In this document: positions 29,637 through 41,225 of the stretch, one piece after another
Layout of the letters: each line of letters starts with the position of its first letter
Numbering within the stretch: position 1 is the stretch's first letter
DNA from: Pelodera strongyloides
Lineage: Eukaryota; Nematoda; Chromadorea; Rhabditida; Rhabditidae
NCBI GenBank assembly: GCA_036852015.1
Contig: JAANDG010000170.1
Coordinates: 1 to 64,000, forward strand
Direction of reading: 5' to 3'
DNA: 64,000 nucleotides
Made by a program: the position numbers and the translations under genes
The notes under the pieces: generated by a model
Seen by the model: only the letters and a program-made list of their open reading frames with translations
What the model was told of the DNA's origin: nothing
Databases searched by the model: none

Positions 29637-32627
29637 TTATAATTTAGATCCGTGTTTTCCTTGCATTGGAATATTCTCTTTGAAGAAGTTGATGATCTTT
29701 GACCAGAGCTCTCTTTGTTGTACTCCATGAAGGTACGGGTGACCACCAAAGTCTAGCATTACATCTGAAGCAATTAACAGATTACTTATTGGCTACAAAG
29801 TTGAAACCTTCTTCGTGAAGGTTCTAGAAACCGTCCCATTTACCAGACAAAATGATAATACAGCAACAGGCTCAATGGGCCTCTGTAGTAAACACCGTGC
29901 AAGCTAGAAACAGTACGGGAACTTACTGATATTTTTCGCATAGACCATATCGATGACCGGCACGAAGGGTGGATCAATAATATGCCCTGTCTTTGGTGCC
30001 ACAAATACGGTACCATTTTGTGCCATTCCGTGCCTCAAATGAGAAAAATCAGTTGAAATGAATATCGAATCTATGTAGACCGTACCGGTTCCTTTAACAA
30101 TCTACCGCCTCTGCAAAATTTAAAACAGCGAGCAAATCGGCCAATCTTGGAATGATCAATCTTCTAACCCATTAGATATTATGCTTTAACAACCTTGTAA
30201 GTCTGTTCATCAAACGGTATGCATGCCCGACTGAATCTGCAGTACCGTCCTCTTCTCCGGCCTAAAAGACAAGTAGTCGAAACAAACAAGCAATAAAACT
30301 CTGAAATTCTGAGTGAACATGTGTGATACAGCAGTACCTTTTACTAGTATAATGTAGTATCTGCATTCAAGTGCTAATAACTTATAGAAGCAACGCAAAA
30401 CTCTCCGGAGGCTTTCTTTTTGTATGCTACCTATTTGTATTTTTTTTGCTACTGCGCCGAATAAACACGTTCATGCACCCACACAAGGAATTCTGGATCG
30501 CATAGCTCGTTTTGAGTCTGAAAATTAAGTGTTGCCTATCAATCTTATGCGCATTCCTTAAATAGTTTTTCCGCCCTAGTCAGGAGAAAGGAGAATTTTT
30601 TCACTTTATTTTTTTATTTTAATTTTAAATGAAAGGCACTCACAATAAACAAGTACTTTCCACGGGAACGTTCAACTTTGTGTTGCACTGTCTCCGAGTA
30701 CAGCACATTTCGGTCAATATTCTGATAATTCATGGCTCCGGCACGGAAATCGATATGCTTAAACTCATCCGGTGGAGTACTGAAAGAAACCAGTAAATAG
30801 GAAGTGGAGTACTTATTTGCCTGAAACTAATTATATTTTATCTATAAAGAAAAGTCCAAGTCTCGAATTGTTTGCATAGTTTACGTGTCTACCTAGATAA
30901 CGTCAATGTGTCATAAATATACTGTATCCTCGAATTAGAAATACTGCTCTTGACTTAATACTTCGTGATAATGACCAATATCATATTAACTTGCTCATAA
31001 AATGGCATCAGCTTTCCATTTTCTTTGAATACTGTGTGAATGCTGAATACTGATGAACCGTTGATGGCGACTGTGGCACAGACCTGAAACATTTGCAAGA
31101 TGCACTTTTCGTTCACATACTCTCAGCAAATGATATCAAATAACATCAAAATGAGTACCTTCGGGCTCTTCGAGGCCATATAAAGCGCTGCTGAAGCACC
31201 AGCGGAAATCCCTATGACTCCAATCGGACCATTACAATAGGGCTGTGACGAGTACCAATCAAGAGCAGTCTACAAAATTACCACGTTTTTTTTATTCAAC
31301 CTGGCAGATTTATGCGATACATATGAAAAAATAAATTGCATGGTCGATTAGAGTATTTCTACAACGTTTTTATTTTTCACGTCTTTTTTTGGTTAACCCA
31401 AGTCTCCCCTCCCAGTTCAACAGTTGAGTGACAGTTGAGGAACATTTAAAGATTTCGAGTTATGGTCACTCCTCTAAATTTTTATCAATCCTTGTTTGAT
31501 AGAAGGTGTAACTTTTATGAAAGTTCCTGACCATAAGATATGTCGAATCCATCATAATGAATGCTGGAGGTGTCTTCTTCCCTCCAATCAGTCTCAGAGA
31601 GAACACTGCGAAACCCTTATTGGACAAGAGCGCGGCACGGTGTTCCTGCATACCCAAGAAACCATACATGTCTATTAGACATTGAAATGGACCAACACCT
31701 AAATTGTCTGTAAATATTGAAAACTCTGGCTCACTCCCAAGTGCAAACGTATTTAAGAAAAAAAACATTTTTTTTACTACTTCGCAGTTAACTACTCTCC
31801 GGAAAAAATCTAAATGATGAAACGGAATGTTCACCTTGCGGTTTGTAGATGACTCCTTCCAGAATTGGATGGACCACTTCAATCCTCTCCAAAGATGGAT
31901 CCCGTAAGAGTCTTTTGATTTTCTTCTCGAGGATTATCTAATAGAACATAAGTTATCAACTACTCGTTTTAAGACGAGAACATGCTCACATTTAATTGAC
32001 TGTTTGTTTTCTCACCTTTCCGGCCGCAAATCGGTCCCGGTCTCTCACTTGTATTGCGTATTCCAAGTCATCGGGCATGGGCATTAAACTGAGATTGGTC
32101 CCCATTCTCGCATTGTGTTCATGGTACATACTTGTGAAAAGACCCATTATATCCTTCCCTAAATTTCAAGTTATTGGAAGGAGCTCCTAACTTGGAAAAA
32201 GCTCCTAACTTGGAAAAAGCGTTGCTCAAATTTTGTTCGTTTGTGAAATAGTGAACGATCGTTTAAATAAATAAACAAGCGACAGAAAAGTGTGAACACC
32301 TCACAGTAGTATCTCTATCTCCTACCATAGTAGTGCCCATGTGCAGCCGTTGATTTTGCCAGATCGATCTCCCCTTTATCATCAGAAGTAAACATTGCAG
32401 TTGAATGGAATGTGCTCTTGTGTTTTAGACTGCAAGTTCCTTTTATAGTTTATGTACATATAACATAATGGCTTCGCCTGACAATGAGTTAGCTGAAAGG
32501 TTACTTACAAAAGTGAAACGTGGTATCGTTTCTTCGGTCTGAGTCCTTTCACGACAAATGTATGCAGATCGCTGTCGAACATTGATTCCTCAGGTTTGAC
32601 GATTATTTGAGCTCCTGCGGTAGTCAT
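29637..32627 (-). CDS. Peroxisomal acyl-CoA thioesterase / BAAT-family enzyme
   Basis: Exons in transcript order: 32509-32627, 32326-32429, 32016-32158, 31835-31937, 31532-31707, 31159-31269, 30991-31083, 30644-30757, 30194-30261, 29927-30033, 29637-29764; 421 residues, the usual family length. The N-terminal Ig-like domain includes KGLRPKKRYHVSL and DDKGEIDLAKS. The alpha/beta-hydrolase domain follows: EHRAALLSNKGFAVFSLRL, nucleophile Ser237 in GISAGAS, Asp326 in AGEEDGTAD and His361 in KTGHIIDPP. Their spacing fits ACOT1-type thioesterases. Serine rather than cysteine at the nucleophile favours acyl-CoA hydrolysis over bile-acid conjugation. The protein ends SKL, a perfect PTS1, so it should act in peroxisomes on long-chain or branched acyl-CoAs. 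The exon at 30757 needs a TTTAAG acceptor; the nearer TTTCAG (exon from 30779) would break the frame. Confidence 0.93.
32183..32218 (+). repeat. Exact 18-bp tandem duplication in a thioesterase intron
   Basis: GCTCCTAACTTGGAAAAA occurs twice without mismatch, between exons 32016-32158 and 32326-32429. Confidence 0.95.
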
Positions 32628-34602
32628 GGCTTGTTTTCCAGATAGAGGTAGGAAGAGACTGCTGGATAAGAGACACTACATTCCTATGATTTCATTGAGA
32701 ATAGTACAATTATTATAATGTTTATAATAAACAGGGCATAATACTGTGTGTGAAAAGCGCGTGAGTGAGTTTCTGATTACAGTGAAGTAACCAGGAAGGA
32801 AGGTGTCCAGACAACCTTCGCTCATTTCCCCTTTTTTAAGGAACACAATTTTCCTGATAATAATGAGGCAGGCTCACAAATCACTAGAGAGTTTTCAGAG
32901 AATTACAAAGTTAAGGGGGAAATAAAACTGTCAATGTCTGAAGTATAGTTCAAGGTTGTTCTTCGTGCAGGGTTATCTCTGCGTAACGCACCCAAGCACG
33001 CAAAACAACTGATTATACTTCGATCAATGCGCACCGCAGCTAATGTTTTTCGATACGAAAAACGATAAACAAACCTGACAACTGCTTAAATAAATACATT
33101 TGCTCGAGAGACAGGCTTCCTCTGTGTGATACGAAGAGACTGTTTTAATAAAATGCAAATCATACTACCTTATGAGTGGTCCAGTATAGAGTCGCTAAAA
33201 CCTCCGGAATATTCTTCTATACTTGCCGGTACATATGACCTAGCTCTCGCAGAGTATGAAAACTGTCAAGTTCCAAACAATGTTCGTCTCTGTACCAAAT
33301 TGTGCAATTTTACAAAAAGTTTGGGAAGACAAAGCAATGCAGTGTTGTGTTTTGCTCCCAGTATCTGAACTGATGTTTCATATCAGACAAAATACTTATA
33401 AACGACCACCCACAAAGCACAAGATAAACGTAGTACTTTAAGCAGTAAAAAGCAGGCTAACTCTCATACAGTCACCTGTACTTTGAGCGCTGATAGACAG
33501 ATAAAAGGCGCATATTAAATTGTATACATACTTTGATGTATTTCAGCAGAAATGTGTGTTGATCTATAATGGACACAATTAGAGTAAAACCAAAGAGACA
33601 AAAAATCTTTATTATACAAAAAAATGTCCTTCGATGCACGGAGCAGCACCAACACAATAAAGAATCTGACAATATTATTCCAGTTCACAATGATATGAGG
33701 AAGTACGGAACAACTGGTTTCTTTTAATTCTTTACAATTTACAATGCATGAAAACAAATTATAGCGAATCTCATGTCAAACTGGGAAACATCAAACGATA
33801 AAAATGTCACAATATTGATCGATAATAAAGATAAAATAAACGTATTGCAATATCGAATCGGACTATGGCACCCTGTCGATTTTATGAACGTTAAAAATGT
33901 CAATAACAATGTTTGCACGAAATGTTTTCTAAGTTTTTCTAAACTATGTCAGTTGCAAAGCAAAATATTATTATCTGGGCGCCATTGTTCTAAGTATTAT
34001 GTATTTCGCAGCTTTCATTATAAACGTTAAAGTCTGTTTTTATGGTAGAAATTAATCAGGAAATTGTTTTCATAGAATAAATTTGTACAAATAAAAAAAG
34101 CCCGCTTGTATATTATCAGAATTGAGCGAGTCATGATGGTGGCGACAATTGTGCATACTCTGTTTCTGTCAAAGCAATTGACCAAACGGTTTGTTTTCGA
34201 CTAAACTAATTTACTCAGTCAGTGGTCGAACATTAAACGATCATCAACAGAAACGAGCAGCACCATTGCTTCAAGTTCTCCAAATCTACAAATATAATAC
34301 TACAGCTACAGCACGGGGAAACAACATCAAAAAAACAATAAATACAAGAGAATGAAGCGAGGAAATATACAAATATATTCAAAAAATGACACTTAGCGTC
34401 GTTAACAAGTCGCTCTAATGGGGATTGTTGATAGGCTCAAAAGCGTTTGCATGTAGCGAATATCAATGGGGCCGACATTAATGACATATTAAGATATAGA
34501 CAATTTGTACTAAATAAGAGTGCCCAAAGAGGATAAAAATATTACTTCGGGAAACTAGAGCCTTTGCGCAGGAGTGATTTGGGACTCTTCTGAATTCCAA
34601 TT
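32628..34602. other. Intergenic, no gene recognised
   Basis: Separates the thioesterase start from the FAM43 stop, both on the minus strand. Several ORFs of 60-85 codons (33126-33368, 33515-33757, 33773-34030) are AT-rich, lack splice context and show no motif. Confidence 0.55.
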
Positions 34603-37600
34603 CTATAGTGATGTCACTTGTTCTTCTTCGTCGTCAATTTTGTCTACATGTCCCGTGCTCTCATCATCGAAGTCTTCTTCCTCCATTATCACTAACTCCT
34701 CATCACTGTAGAAGAGATCCTCTAGACGTCGGGCCTGATCTTCATGGTATCCGGACTCGTCCGACACTGCAAGTGAAACGAAATGGATAATATATATGTT
34801 AAGGATCTCTTCATTTATTCGTGTTCGGCTTACACATTCTAGTACTAACCCCAATGCTTGTGGAGTTACACCTCTGGTGATGTTGAAATATTATATTCCA
34901 AAGAATTATATTTGCATTGAAGGTACTCATACCTGAGTCTGGGTCTGAATGTCGTGCTCGTTTCCGTTCGTCTGCCGAGCATACAGAAGAGGGGCCTTGG
35001 GAAGCACTCCCATGTGAACTTCCCGGAGAGACATCGGATCTACAAGTATACCATTTAACGATAAAGTAGGATGAGGAAAATGCAGATGATACACTACGTT
35101 TCTACTAAAGCTACAATACTTTCCTACTAATAAACCAAAAGTATAACTGGTAATGAACTAAAAGCTATCCATGAGAAAGAACTAAAAGAAAGTCTGAAAA
35201 AAATTATCAAAAGTACCGCCACATTTAAAGCCACAATTTTTGCGGACTACTCACCCAGAATAGGACGTAGTTGACACCGCGTCCCCAATAGGCTCCTCTC
35301 GGTAACACACAGAATCAATATCGGAGATTTCCTCTTCCTGAAATACAACATTATTAGAATAATAGTTGTTAACTGTTGAAAAATTTGACAATATAGAATG
35401 AGGATAATGATGCAAAAAATTATTGTGAGTTTCCCGCTTTATTTATTTGCTTGCCAGAAACCCCTAAATATGAAAATTTCCTGCAGGAAGCGCCGGCTGC
35501 TCTAGTGAGACAAAAAAGCCATTCGAACGTTGTTTGCACTGCGCGTTTTCAAGTGATTTGTGTACAACAACGTCTGGTTCCACTATGGAAGCAACGACGA
35601 AAAAGGTTTGGAACCGTTAAAACACGTTGAGGTTGAAAAAGACTTTTGCTTTGAACATGGAATAACGCTTACTTGTCTTCAACTTTTTTTTGTTACCTTG
35701 TGATTTTCTAGTTCCAGTTAAAGTCAATTTTTATTTGAACTCTCTCCAGAGGGGACTTTCTCTCAAAAAATATCCATGTATCACGTACCTCTATCTCTTC
35801 GTCTATGCTTCCCAATCGTGGTACACTCTTCGACCTTGAGACTGGAGGTCTGAAGTTAAGGGTTCCTGTTTGCAACATCAACTTCCTTCGCGGAAAGCCA
35901 GTTGTTGAAGTAAGCCGGGCATTTTGTTGCGCCACCTTTTCTCGTTTGTACTCCTAAAAGAATGCATAATTATGGTGTTTCACTCTATAGCTTTTTTTAA
36001 TCGTTTTTTTTAGTCTGATGATACACAACTAATATTCATCCGCTTTCATTTTCAACTACAGTTAAAGTCGTGCAGAATTGAGAGAATGATCCCGTGATTG
36101 ATTTGGTGACTGTGAAAGGTACATGACTTTGGCGTCAGAGCGCTCGCAGTCAAGAGCCTGGCCCTCTCACGCGAGTGCTACACTTGATGGGACTTCAAAC
36201 ACGATGACACTCCCTCGAACCTGGACCAGACCCGCGAGAGAGTGCGCGCCTTTCGGAGGGAAAGATAATGATATCACTGGGATACCGAAAGAGATGACGG
36301 AGATTTCGATGAAGGAGCGAATCGCAGAATGGATACTGCGGACAACTTAAAACAGTTGACAGAGTGCCAACAAAATCACTGAACAAACATAGAGGCAAGC
36401 GCGACACGACGCCTTAGCATATTAGCAGGGGATAGATGCATAGAAAGGAGGAAGAGCGCGATAGGGTGAAGGTTTGATCCCGTTATGCAAATATCTTGTG
36501 CAGATAAAGCACTAGAAACAGATGGATGGATGTAGTTAATAAGTGGGGTGAGCCTTTGTAAACATGTCTTGACAAATAAAATCCAAGCAGGCTTGACCAA
36601 GAGTTTAACATGTACACATATAGCTTACCTCAAGTGCTGTTCGGAGAAAATCGTTCAATCTCATTGTGATCAAAGAGGGATCTGTGTTCTTTTTGCACAA
36701 TACAGCATGACAGCGAAGTTCGGGCTTCAATCTGAAATTAGATGAATGATAGAAGGAGGTTCGCGCTCTTATGATCGACTCAAAAAATAGATATATTGCT
36801 TCAGCAAAAAAAATAGAAACAGAAATGAGATTAACCTTTTCCCATCGTGCTTGTATATCCAGCAGAAGACTTTTGGGTATTCGAGAGGTGCACAACAGTA
36901 CGTGATTCTATGTGTCCAATATTCTGTCAATCCTTGTTGTGTTGTTTCAGCCTTTAAGCCGGACCTCGTTATCTGAATGTTTTAGCAAATTTAATTTTTT
37001 TTAACTTCATTACGGTTACATTTTCAACCCCACTCACAAACTAATAATTCATGCGTCAAAGGGGGAAATGGTGTCATTTTATTCTAATCTCAGAAACGTG
37101 CATTAGATGCATACGGAGATAAAGACAATAAGCCTTGCGTGCATTAGGAAGTCAGATTGAGATCATTTTGGCTTTCACGCGAAGGCAGTAGGCAAGACGT
37201 TATGAACCGTTAGACGCGTAACACTGTAATAAAAAATAAAGATTCTAAAAAAAATTACTAACTATTGGAGACAAGAAAAGCGATGAGCGTTACCTCTAAT
37301 TGCATGTGTAAATCATTCCTCTGTCTCTGACAGTATGCCCTCCAAATAAGCGATAGGGGCTTATCCACGCACCCTTCTCCCTTTGCCATCACAGTGAGTA
37401 CATTCCCGAGATAGATCACATTGTAATTGTCGTCTGGAGGGTTGATGGTGTAGCTGAAAAACAAGTACGTTACAAAGTATGAATAAATAACTTATTCTTT
37501 TTCCTTAATATGTATGCGACAGCAAATTGCAACATAATGATCCTGCAATCCCCGAGATCCCCTTTCGCACTTCTCACACCAGTTTGTTCCATGTTATAAT

Positions 37601-38295
37601 AATATATATTATTATATGGGAAGACACTATTTTCAAAATTTTCAATTCAAACTTTACTAGCCCACATGTATGCGCAAGTGTTTGGGAATTGGTGGATTGC
37701 ATCTGACCATGAGAACTATTTGTACGCACAAGGGGAAAACCAAAAAAAAATACGAAAAATAACAGTACTTAGCCAAACAAGTTTTTGCAGGATACCATGG
37801 GAAATTTACGAACGATGTAAACATCAGCCCCAATCAGTAATTCTTTTCCGGAATGCGAAACGAATGGGCTACCGGAAGTTGCAGACACCGACTTTTTTTT
37901 AATTTCAACGAGATTTCGACTGGTTTTTATAAAAGGTCAATGAAAAAAATTGAAAATTTTATCGGCAAGATGCACGAACGCCCTATGTATTTAACGGGTA
38001 CTGTAAAACCAAAATCAAGCGCTGTCAGTAAAGTGGAACCATCTTTTAGTGGAAAATATGATGAACATAGGCAAGAAAGTTGCAGTAAAATAATCATGCA
38101 CGTTAAATGAACACATTTCCTTATAACCCAATTCAGGAAGGTGATAGACGGAGAAAGGTCCTAAATTTTCCGGCATTCGGCAACAACAACAAAAAAGGTG
38201 TAATCCTGGAAGAGCGAATGAATAAGTACCGACCGTTGTTTTTTCCTTCGAAACGGTAGCGTAAAGAATTGCGTTGACGTTCCAAGTAGTGGCAT
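34603..38295 (-). CDS. FAM43: FAM43-type PTB/PID-domain protein
   Basis: Exons in transcript order: 38234-38295, 37294-37453, 36836-36972, 36629-36731, 35789-35953, 35255-35337, 34933-35039, 34603-34766; 326 residues, phases fit, close to FAM43B length. The basic leader PFRRKKQR is followed by the PTB domain (about 22-165): YNVIYLGN, AKGEGCVDKPLSLIW, GLTEYWTHRITYCC, YPKVFCWIYKHDG, LRCHAVLCKK. The conserved FAM43 tail motif appears as RPPVSRSKSVPRLGSIDEEIE split around residues 189-209. The C-terminus is very acidic (EEEDFDDE, DDEEEQ). PTB domains bind NPxY-like peptides or phospholipids; the cellular role of FAM43 is poorly known. The first exon has a weak GTCGGT donor; 38730-38758 is an alternative 5' exon of the right phase. 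The ATG directly follows TTTCAG, consistent with trans-splicing. Confidence 0.88.
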
Positions 38296-39017
38296 CTGAA
38301 AGAGCTAAACAATAATTTCCGCGAATTTTTATAATAAAAACAAGACGAAAATATGAGACGGAAGTATTATTCATTTACAGATGCTAAAAAAACTGGGCAT
38401 AAAATCAAAACACATATTTGATTGATGATAAGTGATAGATATGGTCAGGATTGTTCCGTGGCGCGGATGTCGAAACACGAACGGCAGTTTCAACTGGTTG
38501 CAGTTTAGGCGAAGAGTATAATCCTTGTTTTTCAATGGGGGTAAGCTCGATACGCATGAGAACTCTTTAAAGGAGATGGTAAACTGCTGTTTTTCAAATA
38601 TCATCCATGGCCATCATGCAATCTTTTGAGCATGTGAAATTTTTGAATGGTCAAGCAATCATATATACAAACCACATGACTATGTATAAGAAAGTTAAGG
38701 AAATATGATGCACTGAAGAGGAGATTTACTTGCACTTGCGGTTCGGCAAAAAGTCATACTAGCGTTGGAAAAAAACAAAAACAAAGTTTATTGAAAAGTA
38801 CACAATTATTGCGATACAGTTGGAGACAAGAAATACGAGGTTGCCTAATTGCAACTTTTATAAAGAGAAATCATAAATGACTGAAATCGCAAAGGCATCC
38901 AGTCAAACGTTTCGATGTCTTTAGCAGAATTGCACGCTAATTCCACATTTTTCATACAGTAAATAAACAGTGTGTTACCATTTATGGGTTAATTCATAGA
39001 GTAGGCATTATATCATG

Positions 39018-39043
39018 ACTGAAGTGCACTACTGAAGTGCACT
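39018..39043 (+). repeat. Exact 13-bp tandem duplication
   Basis: ACTGAAGTGCACT occurs twice in a row without mismatch, in the gene-poor region upstream of FAM43. Confidence 0.9.
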
Positions 39044-40997
39044 GCTTATGTGCGTATATTTTTCCTGAGGTCATTGCGTACGTCTGACCTCACAGAAAAA
39101 TTGCGTGCCACTAGCAAAATATGCAGACGTATTGTTGGACCCAACCGAGAGAAAAGTTTACTCTGGTATTCTACAGCAATGTTAGCTGACATACATCAAA
39201 TGTTTCCTTCTCCTTAAAATCTGAGATTTATAATAACTTTTGTCTTGCGTGGGTGCCTTTAGCAAATGTACCTTTGAGGGCAGAACTAATGAATATTATA
39301 TTGCACTTTGTTGCACCCGAGGAATGACAGGGAATCTGTTCGATTTATCTATAAAGCATGAGAATATGACGACTGACTTACGGCAGCCAGATAACTGATT
39401 TATATTACGAGACAATGTGACATGCCATTTTCGAAGGACCAAACTAAAATTGCCCTTAACATGGGTACAAAATAAAATTCAGAGCTATGGGCTTCTCTCA
39501 TATCTTTTTTGGCACTGTACGTAGGCCGGTAATAGTCCCTGAGTATTCCACATTACCAAGTACTGAACTTGAGCTCTTCATCCGAATTCAATTCAGAAGT
39601 ATTTTATTAATAGTAATTAGGAATATTATTTACGAGGGATACATATAATGAAACCGTTATTGCTCGAATATTCACATACAAACGCCGAAAGGTTATCAGG
39701 GGCACTGCAAGAAATCCAAAATAACTAATCATTTGCCCACCATTGGAATGTAGCAAACACATGAACAGATATCAGTTTTTTTTGTGTTAATAAACATGGA
39801 TACGTTTCCTTTCCCAATCATTATTGAGCTAAGTGAAGCTATTTTACTCAATATTTGTTATAAACAAGAATTATTTATTCAATATATCAATAAGAATAGG
39901 CTGTTTGGGTATATCAATTGAGTTGCCGAAAACCGGTCTATAGGAGGCGGGGTAGTGGAGCACTGAATGTTTTGACGACCGCAGACGTATGCCAAGGAAC
40001 GATTAAAAGTCAACTACCATCAAGGCTACAATTGACAAGGAAAGAAGCCAAATTTGCATAAAAGAGGACGAGAGAAAACTCTTTTTATAAATCGAGTGAA
40101 GTGCGAGAGCGCTCCATACCAACGAACCAACGAATCAGCTTTACGAACAAAATTCACAACGAAAACAAAACAAAAGAGAGAGGTGTATTAGTCTTGAAAT
40201 CTCGACGGCCCTCTAATCAACTGGATATAATACAAAGGAGATGAAATGAACGATTTGGTTCCAATAAACATGGGGTAGATCGGTTGCGAAGTGATGCCGA
40301 TGGCGATTAGCAAGTGGAACACATAGCTGCATGGGAGATCATCCTCGTAATCTCCTTCCTCATTTGCATGGTTGTCATAGCATAACAAGAAATATACAAA
40401 CATGCAACACAATATGATCGTAATGCAGAGATCAACGGTGCAACAAAACAATTAGGAAATGTCCGCGTAGCATGTCTGTCGCCCCTTCTAGTAATCGTAA
40501 GGCCCAATGCAGGATCCGACAGATTTACCCGCAGTAACTTTCAAATCTAATTTTGCTTAATTTCCTTGGCACCATTGGATTCCCCATTGTTTTAAATATG
40601 TGTATTTAGTTCGAAGTTCGTGGCTAATATATTTCAAGAATTGTGGATGTCAAAAAGTCCGTCATGGTGACATATAAAACGCTATTTGATACCACGACTA
40701 GCTATTTGATTGCAAGGAGCATGACCATCATGTGGCATGTTGGGAGTGCACTTTTAGGTGCGCGAGTAATTCTGTATGACACTATAGAAACAAAACAGAA
40801 AACCACGAGAATGGCAATATATGAGCGTACTCACCGAGTAAGTCCAAATTTTATTCATTTAGGATCGCATTTGCGCATTAAAATAAGATGGGAACGGAAT
40901 GGCACAGCTGCGCATTTCAGTATATTGAAAATCTAGTGTTCAGTTGAACTAAAAAAGGAGAAGATGAATAAACATTATGTTAGGAAACGCAGCCTAA

Positions 40998-41225
40998 TTA
41001 TGCCTGCATTGAGACCTCCGGGGATAGAAACTTATAGATGAATAAGCACGTCCGCCCCAGGATTCGCGATTGCCTCTCCCCTATCTTCTGCATACACTTA
41101 TCCAACCAATGTATGTTTAGAGAGAACAAAGCATTGTCTTGAGCAACTTGTAGAAAAGTGGGCGAAATAGTAAATAGATATACGAGCAAAATGATAGAAA
41201 CACACAGAAACAGTGCCAACTTCAT
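40998..41225 (-). CDS. Possible small secreted or membrane-anchored protein
   Basis: A 75-codon ORF starts with ATG at 41225, only two bases after a TTTTTAAG acceptor-like sequence. The first 24 residues (MKLALFLCVSIILLVYLFTI) form a convincing signal peptide or signal anchor. The rest is short, with two cysteines and a dibasic-poor hydrophilic middle. A possible GTGTAT donor inside the ORF could lead to further exons that I cannot identify. No family is recognised, and chance is not excluded in this gene-poor area. Confidence 0.3.
   Translation of the reverse strand: MKLALFLCVSIILLVYLFTISPTFLQVAQDNALFSLNIHWLDKCMQKIGERQSRILGRTCLFIYKFLSPEVSMQA

Noticed and set aside
30491..30529. Extra thioesterase exon (TQNELCDPEFLVW)
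   Set aside because: It has acceptor and donor and keeps phase, but would insert residues between GKYLFI and AGEEDGTAD, a segment that is contiguous in the enzyme family.
31482..31560. Apparent frameshift in the thioesterase, an alternative frame reading HYDGFDISYGQEL
   Set aside because: The main frame reaches a GTCAGG donor at 31531 in the right phase, and the joined protein (MDSTYLMTALDWYSS) aligns with the family, so no frameshift is needed.
38730..38758. Alternative first FAM43 exon encoding YDFLPNRKC
   Set aside because: It has the correct phase and a GTAAAT donor, but no ATG and poorer agreement with the basic leader of FAM43 proteins than exon 38234-38295. It may still be an alternative 5' exon.
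40188..40451. Hydrophobic minus-strand ORF of 87 codons
   Set aside because: It starts at TTG, has no splice-consistent neighbours, and its Cys/Ile-rich composition is expected from pyrimidine-rich intronic sequence.
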